Shown piece after piece: positions 60,581-64,000 of a DNA stretch of 64,000 nucleotides (positions are counted from its first letter, which is position 1; each line of letters starts with the position of its first letter). The stretch lies in assembly GCA_963643035.1 (NCBI GenBank), contig CAVIKO010000004.1:1-64000 (forward strand). Reading direction: 5' to 3'. The translations under genes and the position numbers were made by a program. Origin of the DNA: UMGS1696 sp963643035. Lineage in GTDB: Bacteria; Bacillota; Clostridia; Oscillospirales; CAG-272. The notes under the pieces are model-generated. The model saw nothing but the letters and a program-made list of their open reading frames with translations. It was not told the origin of the DNA and did not search any database.

Positions 60581-61537
60581 TTACAGCACCCTGTGGATTC
60601 CGGCTCCCGTTTTGGTGAATGCGTTAAGGTTCTGATCGAGTATATCGATCAGGCACAGTCTCGCCTCCGGCGTTGTCCAGGCGCAGTGGGGGGTGATGAC
60701 GGCATTTTTCGCTGTCAGCAGCGGATTGGCACGATCTGCAGGTTCCTTTGCCAACACGTCCAGTCCCGCGCCGCCGAGCCGCCCATCGTTTAACGCGTCC
60801 GCTACGTCCGATTCGTGGAGAACCGCGCCGCGCGAGGTGTTGATGAGGATCGCCCCCGTTTTCATACGTCCGATGAAATCTCGGTTGACCATGCCACGCG
60901 TCTCATCGGTCAGCGGACAGTGGAGGGAAACGATGTCGCTTTCTGCAAGCAGTGTGTCTGGCGCAGTATACAAAATGCCGTTTTCCTCCCCGGATTGCTT
61001 TGACCGTCTGGTGCCAAGCACACGCATCCCGAACGACTGGCACATCAAGCCGAACCGTTCTCCAATCGCGCCGCAACCGTAGACGCCGACTGTTTTCCCA
61101 GCAAGTTCATGGAACCGTACCGTCTGGTACCGGAATCCCGGAATTCCCGTCCATTTGCCGCTTTTAACGATTGCGGTGAGTCCGTCAAGATCGGCAAAAA
61201 AGGACAGCATCAGGGTAAATGCGTGCTGTGCCACCGACATCGTGGAGTATCCCGGCACGTTGCAGACCTCGATTCCACGGCTCCTGCAGGCGGCGATGTC
61301 GATCATATCGTATCCGGTGCCGAGCGCGGAAATATAGCGGATGTGCGGGCAGGCGTCCAGCACTGCGGTCGTGATGTGTACCCGGTTTGTAAATACGACC
61401 TCCGCATCTCCGATTACCGCCGCAGCATTTTCCTCCTCCGTCTTGTCATATACGTGCACATCGCCGTATTTGTCGAGAAAATCCCACGAAAGATCTCCCG
61501 GATTGACGGCAAATCCATCCAAAACTACGATTTTCAT
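60581..61537 (-). CDS. D-2-hydroxyacid dehydrogenase, NAD-dependent
   Basis: This 318-residue dehydrogenase has the NAD-binding GVYGCGAIGERFGLMCQSFG (about residues 149-168), the catalytic Arg region INTSRGAVL, and His in ITPHCAWTT. It resembles glycerate/hydroxypyruvate reductases. The ATG at 61537 follows GAGAGG. With the neighbouring KDG kinase it suggests breakdown of a sugar acid (inference). Confidence 0.9.
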   Translation of the reverse strand: MKIVVLDGFAVNPGDLSWDFLDKYGDVHVYDKTEEENAAAVIGDAEVVFTNRVHITTAVLDACPHIRYISALGTGYDMIDIAACRSRGIEVCNVPGYSTMSVAQHAFTLMLSFFADLDGLTAIVKSGKWTGIPGFRYQTVRFHELAGKTVGVYGCGAIGERFGLMCQSFGMRVLGTRRSKQSGEENGILYTAPDTLLAESDIVSLHCPLTDETRGMVNRDFIGRMKTGAILINTSRGAVLHESDVADALNDGRLGGAGLDVLAKEPADRANPLLTAKNAVITPHCAWTTPEARLCLIDILDQNLNAFTKTGAGIHRVL

Positions 61538-61548
61538 TGGCGCACCTC

Positions 61549-62439
61549 TCACCGGATCGTTCTGCCGTCAAAGAGGAACAGTCCAACTCCCGAACCCATC
61601 GTGCCGCCGTTTTCAATATGCGCTGCAAGAGCCTTTTGGAGACTGGTTTTCCGCGGCAGATGCTCCGGTGAATAGGAATCGCGAACACCGAAAATACGCC
61701 AGAGATCGCCGCAGTCCGCGCGTCCTTCCGAGGCAACAATGTGGAAGTGATCCATAAAACGACAGATGTTGGAGTCCGGTTTCATGAAATCGCGGTTACC
61801 CTCGTAGAGCAGCCATGAGCCGCAGTGGAATACCGCCCAGCCGGTCTGCCCGAAGAAATCGTAGGCGCGGCGGAACGAATCCAGCACTGTCTCCTCCGGA
61901 AATGGTCCGTCCGCCGGGATGTGGATGTTGATCACCCGGTCGCCGGACTGTACCGTTGTATCGCCGCAGACAAAGGTCGGCCCCTCATAGGAAATAAGGT
62001 GAAATTCCAGTCTGCCGAGACGGAGAATCTCCCGTGTGAAGAAATTGTGGACCCAGCCAAACTGTCGCAGTCCCCAGTGTCCATAGTTTTCAAGACACGT
62101 TATGCTCCATACCTTGATGTCACGCATAGAGTCGATGTAAATCTCGTCTGACAACCCATGCGCTGTGTAATCTGCGTGGAAACAGGGGGCGATAAGCAAC
62201 GCCGCGGTCATCATTCCGGCGTCATGCTCCATATTCTGTCTGTCGCACATCGCATAGATCATGTCAAAAGTCTGCGCCTTATGCTTGTTTTCGCGCACCG
62301 CTTCGGTCAGTGCGATGAGGGAAAAACGTTCGTTTTCGAGAAATACAGGCGCAATCGGTTCCGCGATTTTTATGGCATCCGCAGGCATATCGATAGCGTG
62401 GGCAATCTCCTGCCAGTATGCAAATGGATATTGATTCAT
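61549..62439 (-). CDS. Acyltransferase-like protein of unknown function
   Basis: This 296-residue protein resembles clostridial proteins annotated as acyltransferase-domain proteins. Stretches include HWGLRQFGWVHNFF, EFHLISYEGPTFVC, NIHIPADGPFPEE and FRRAYDFFG. No catalytic motif is certain. The ATG at 62439 follows AAGGAG. It lies between the dehydrogenase and the transporter, with short gaps (11 and 16 bases), so the three form an operon. Confidence 0.6.
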   Translation of the reverse strand: MNQYPFAYWQEIAHAIDMPADAIKIAEPIAPVFLENERFSLIALTEAVRENKHKAQTFDMIYAMCDRQNMEHDAGMMTAALLIAPCFHADYTAHGLSDEIYIDSMRDIKVWSITCLENYGHWGLRQFGWVHNFFTREILRLGRLEFHLISYEGPTFVCGDTTVQSGDRVINIHIPADGPFPEETVLDSFRRAYDFFGQTGWAVFHCGSWLLYEGNRDFMKPDSNICRFMDHFHIVASEGRADCGDLWRIFGVRDSYSPEHLPRKTSLQKALAAHIENGGTMGSGVGLFLFDGRTIR

Positions 62440-62455
62440 AAGTTTCTCCTTGGTA

Positions 62456-63400
62456 TTAAGCCGGAATGACAAATAATGTAATACCGATGACGGTTAGCGC
62501 GAGACTGATAATATTATTCTTGCCGATCTTTTCCCGGAAGCAGAGCCAGCCGAGAACCGCGGTCAGAAAGATCACGATTCCGGAGAGAAGCGGGAACTGG
62601 ATCGAGGAATCCATTGTCAGAGCGCAGCGTAGCGAGAAGATGTTTCCGAGTCCGTTGCACAGCGCATAGCAGGCGGTCATGGTGATGCAGAGCAAGAAGA
62701 TTTTTGGCACCATTGGGCCGTCGGCAAGCTCATAAAATACGGTGCGGAACGGCTTTTTGTCTCCGCGCGCACCGGTCACAATGGTCAGAATGAGCATCCC
62801 GACCCCGGTGATCGTCAGACAGACCACGGCATTTAGTAGCACAAATTCATCTGTACCGATGGCGTTCGGCGAGATTTGGTGCGCTTTTGAAAAAATGCTC
62901 ACAAATCCGTTACCGCAGAATACAACGAGGGATAACAGCGTGTATTTGATGAAATCCGAGCGGGAGCGCGTCTTGCCGGACGGATCCTTTTCACAAAGCG
63001 ATGGGATCAGCGATGCGCACAGCACAAGGATCCCAGCGATTTTGAGTATCGTCACATCTTCGCCGAGCCAGAAGATTCCGTAGAAGAACGGCAGCACCAT
63101 ACCGCCCGCGAGGCAAAAGCCGGATACTGCCGAAACCTTGCCATAACGCATCGCGAATAAGGATGCAATGGAGCACGACAGCCCTGATACCGCGTACAGA
63201 ACGGAATAGAGTAGCGCGGTACCGTTGACGGCAAAAGAGCGGGTTTTTACGGCAAGATAGATTGCCATGCAGAGATATACCGAGAACTGGTTCCACAACG
63301 ATACTGCAAATCCGCCACGCGTGTTTTTCTGAAAGTTCTTCTGGAACAGAAACTGCACGGAGAAAAAAAGACAGGCGATGAGCAAATAGAGAAAATCCAT
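62456..63400 (-). CDS. EamA/DMT-family transporter
   Basis: This 314-residue membrane protein has about ten helices in two repeats, with the DMT-type GISLFAMRYGKVSA-like turns (here SIASLFAMRYGKVSAVSG) and a conserved Lys/Glu pair. It probably exports or imports a small metabolite, possibly the sugar acid handled by the neighbouring genes. It follows the KDG kinase gene by about 90 bases. Confidence 0.85.
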   Translation of the reverse strand: MDFLYLLIACLFFSVQFLFQKNFQKNTRGGFAVSLWNQFSVYLCMAIYLAVKTRSFAVNGTALLYSVLYAVSGLSCSIASLFAMRYGKVSAVSGFCLAGGMVLPFFYGIFWLGEDVTILKIAGILVLCASLIPSLCEKDPSGKTRSRSDFIKYTLLSLVVFCGNGFVSIFSKAHQISPNAIGTDEFVLLNAVVCLTITGVGMLILTIVTGARGDKKPFRTVFYELADGPMVPKIFLLCITMTACYALCNGLGNIFSLRCALTMDSSIQFPLLSGIVIFLTAVLGWLCFREKIGKNNIISLALTVIGITLFVIPA

Positions 63401-63488
63401 ACTTTGTCCTTATCCGCAAAGGAGGGAAAGACTGCCGGAAGCCGTGTTCTGGTGATCTTTCCCTCATTTCGCTGTACTTCGTTATCTG

Positions 63489-64000
63489 TTATCTCTTAAC
63501 CCGCGCGTTGCCGCCCCAGATCGACCAGATCTGCTCTTCATCTGCCGGCTGGCCGTAGTCGGTGAGGAACGTTGTGGCCAGAGCGCCGGACGCCCAGCCG
63601 AACTGTACCCACTTCTCGGAATCCCAGCCCTTGAGAATCGCGTACAGGAGACCGCCCACAAAACCGTCGCCGCCGCCGATTCGGTCGAGCACGTGGATTT
63701 CACGCGGTTCTGCGATGTGCCATTCGTCTCCGGCAAGTAAGATCGCGCCCCAGATGTGGCTGTTTACGTTTACGACCTGCCGCAGGGTGGTGGCGAATAC
63801 CTCCGCGTTCGGGAAGGATTTCTTGACCTCGGCGATCATTTCCTTGAAGCTGTCAATCTTGGATGCGAGATCCTTGCCACCTGCCTCCGGTCCCTTCATC
63901 CCGAGGGCAAGCTGGAAGTCCTCCTCGTTGCCGACCAGAATGTCCGCGTAGGATGCGATCTCCGTAAAGATTTCACGCAGTTCCGCCTCTCTGTTTTTCC
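63489..64000 (-). CDS. kdgK: PfkB-family sugar kinase, probable 2-keto-3-deoxygluconate kinase (partial)
   Basis: The gene runs off the window end; the C-terminal about 170 residues are visible. DRIGGGDGFVGGLLYAI is the PfkB signature with the catalytic base Asp; ILVGNEEDFQLALG and GATLRQVVN-like strands (here ATTLRQVVNVNSH) fit KDG kinases. The product would be KDG-6-phosphate from pectin or glucuronate breakdown. The symbol rests on similarity and context, and the N-terminal part is not seen. Confidence 0.8.
   Translation of the reverse strand, partial: KNREAELREIFTEIASYADILVGNEEDFQLALGMKGPEAGGKDLASKIDSFKEMIAEVKKSFPNAEVFATTLRQVVNVNSHIWGAILLAGDEWHIAEPREIHVLDRIGGGDGFVGGLLYAILKGWDSEKWVQFGWASGALATTFLTDYGQPADEEQIWSIWGGNARVKR

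Noticed and set aside
1..64000. CRISPR array, intact insertion sequence or integrase
   Set aside because: I found no regular repeat-spacer pattern, no transposase and no recombinase reading frame in either strand.

Overview
The window looks like a chromosome segment of an uncultured gut-type Firmicute, most likely class Clostridia near Oscillospirales/Ruminococcaceae. This is an inference from gene content: a LexA-type SOS box, a pyrimidine operon with PyrR-type attenuation, a group B-like [FeFe] hydrogenase, many glycan-processing genes, clostridial solute-binding lipoproteins and QueT/QueH queuosine genes. Base composition is moderately GC-rich. No rRNA, CRISPR array or intact mobile element was seen. 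One tRNA (Gln, UUG) is present.

Layout. 0.3-2.6 kb: lexA with an SOS box over its promoter, a VOC protein, an LsrG-like monooxygenase and a 3-methyladenine DNA glycosylase. 2.9-5.6 kb: a membrane-anchored phosphodiester glycosidase, then queT behind a pseudoknotted leader with a terminator (preQ1-riboswitch-like), and a Nudix hydrolase. 5.6-8.4 kb: a two-component system on the minus strand. 8.6-14.5 kb: pyrC-K-D-F-E-B-I behind a PyrR-type attenuator. 14.5-18.8 kb: a prophage capsid-gene remnant, a deacetylase-like protein, a YgjP-protease remnant, queH, an esterase and VanZ. 19-27.5 kb: a glycan-degradation cluster (SGNH esterase, GH2, sialidase-fold protein, GH18, sugar isomerase, GH43), all without visible signal peptides, so probably working on imported oligosaccharides. 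27.5-31.7 kb: radical SAM, cupin, nitroreductase, M28 peptidase and PHP phosphatase, all on the minus strand. 32-36.2 kb: carAB, preceded by a possible independent structured RNA. 36.6-43.5 kb: a quinone oxidoreductase, a solute-binding lipoprotein plus epimerase block that is AT-richer than its surroundings, two sugar/polyol oxidoreductases and a divergent AraC regulator. 43.6-48.4 kb: a secreted CBM9-like protein with an unusual C-terminal anchor, LysR, an APH-family kinase, a thioredoxin-like [2Fe-2S] ferredoxin and [FeFe] hydrogenase. 48.5-54.8 kb: an SLC13 permease, a second solute-binding lipoprotein and a GH106-like glycosidase. 54.8-59.4 kb: aspS, a MazG-like protein, hisS and tRNA-Gln. 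59.4-64 kb: gene remnants, a lectin-fold protein, a 2-hydroxyacid dehydrogenase, an acyltransferase-like protein, a DMT transporter and a truncated ketodeoxygluconokinase.

How the genes fit together. The pyr operon and carAB together cover de novo UMP synthesis from glutamine/bicarbonate to UMP; pyrR is not in the window. QueT and QueH indicate queuosine precursor uptake and the last epoxide-reduction step. Two orphan solute-binding lipoproteins, intracellular glycosidases and sugar-acid enzymes describe a saccharolytic fermenter, with hydrogenase handling reductant. A small dispersed repeat family occurs about five times in intergenic and leader DNA.
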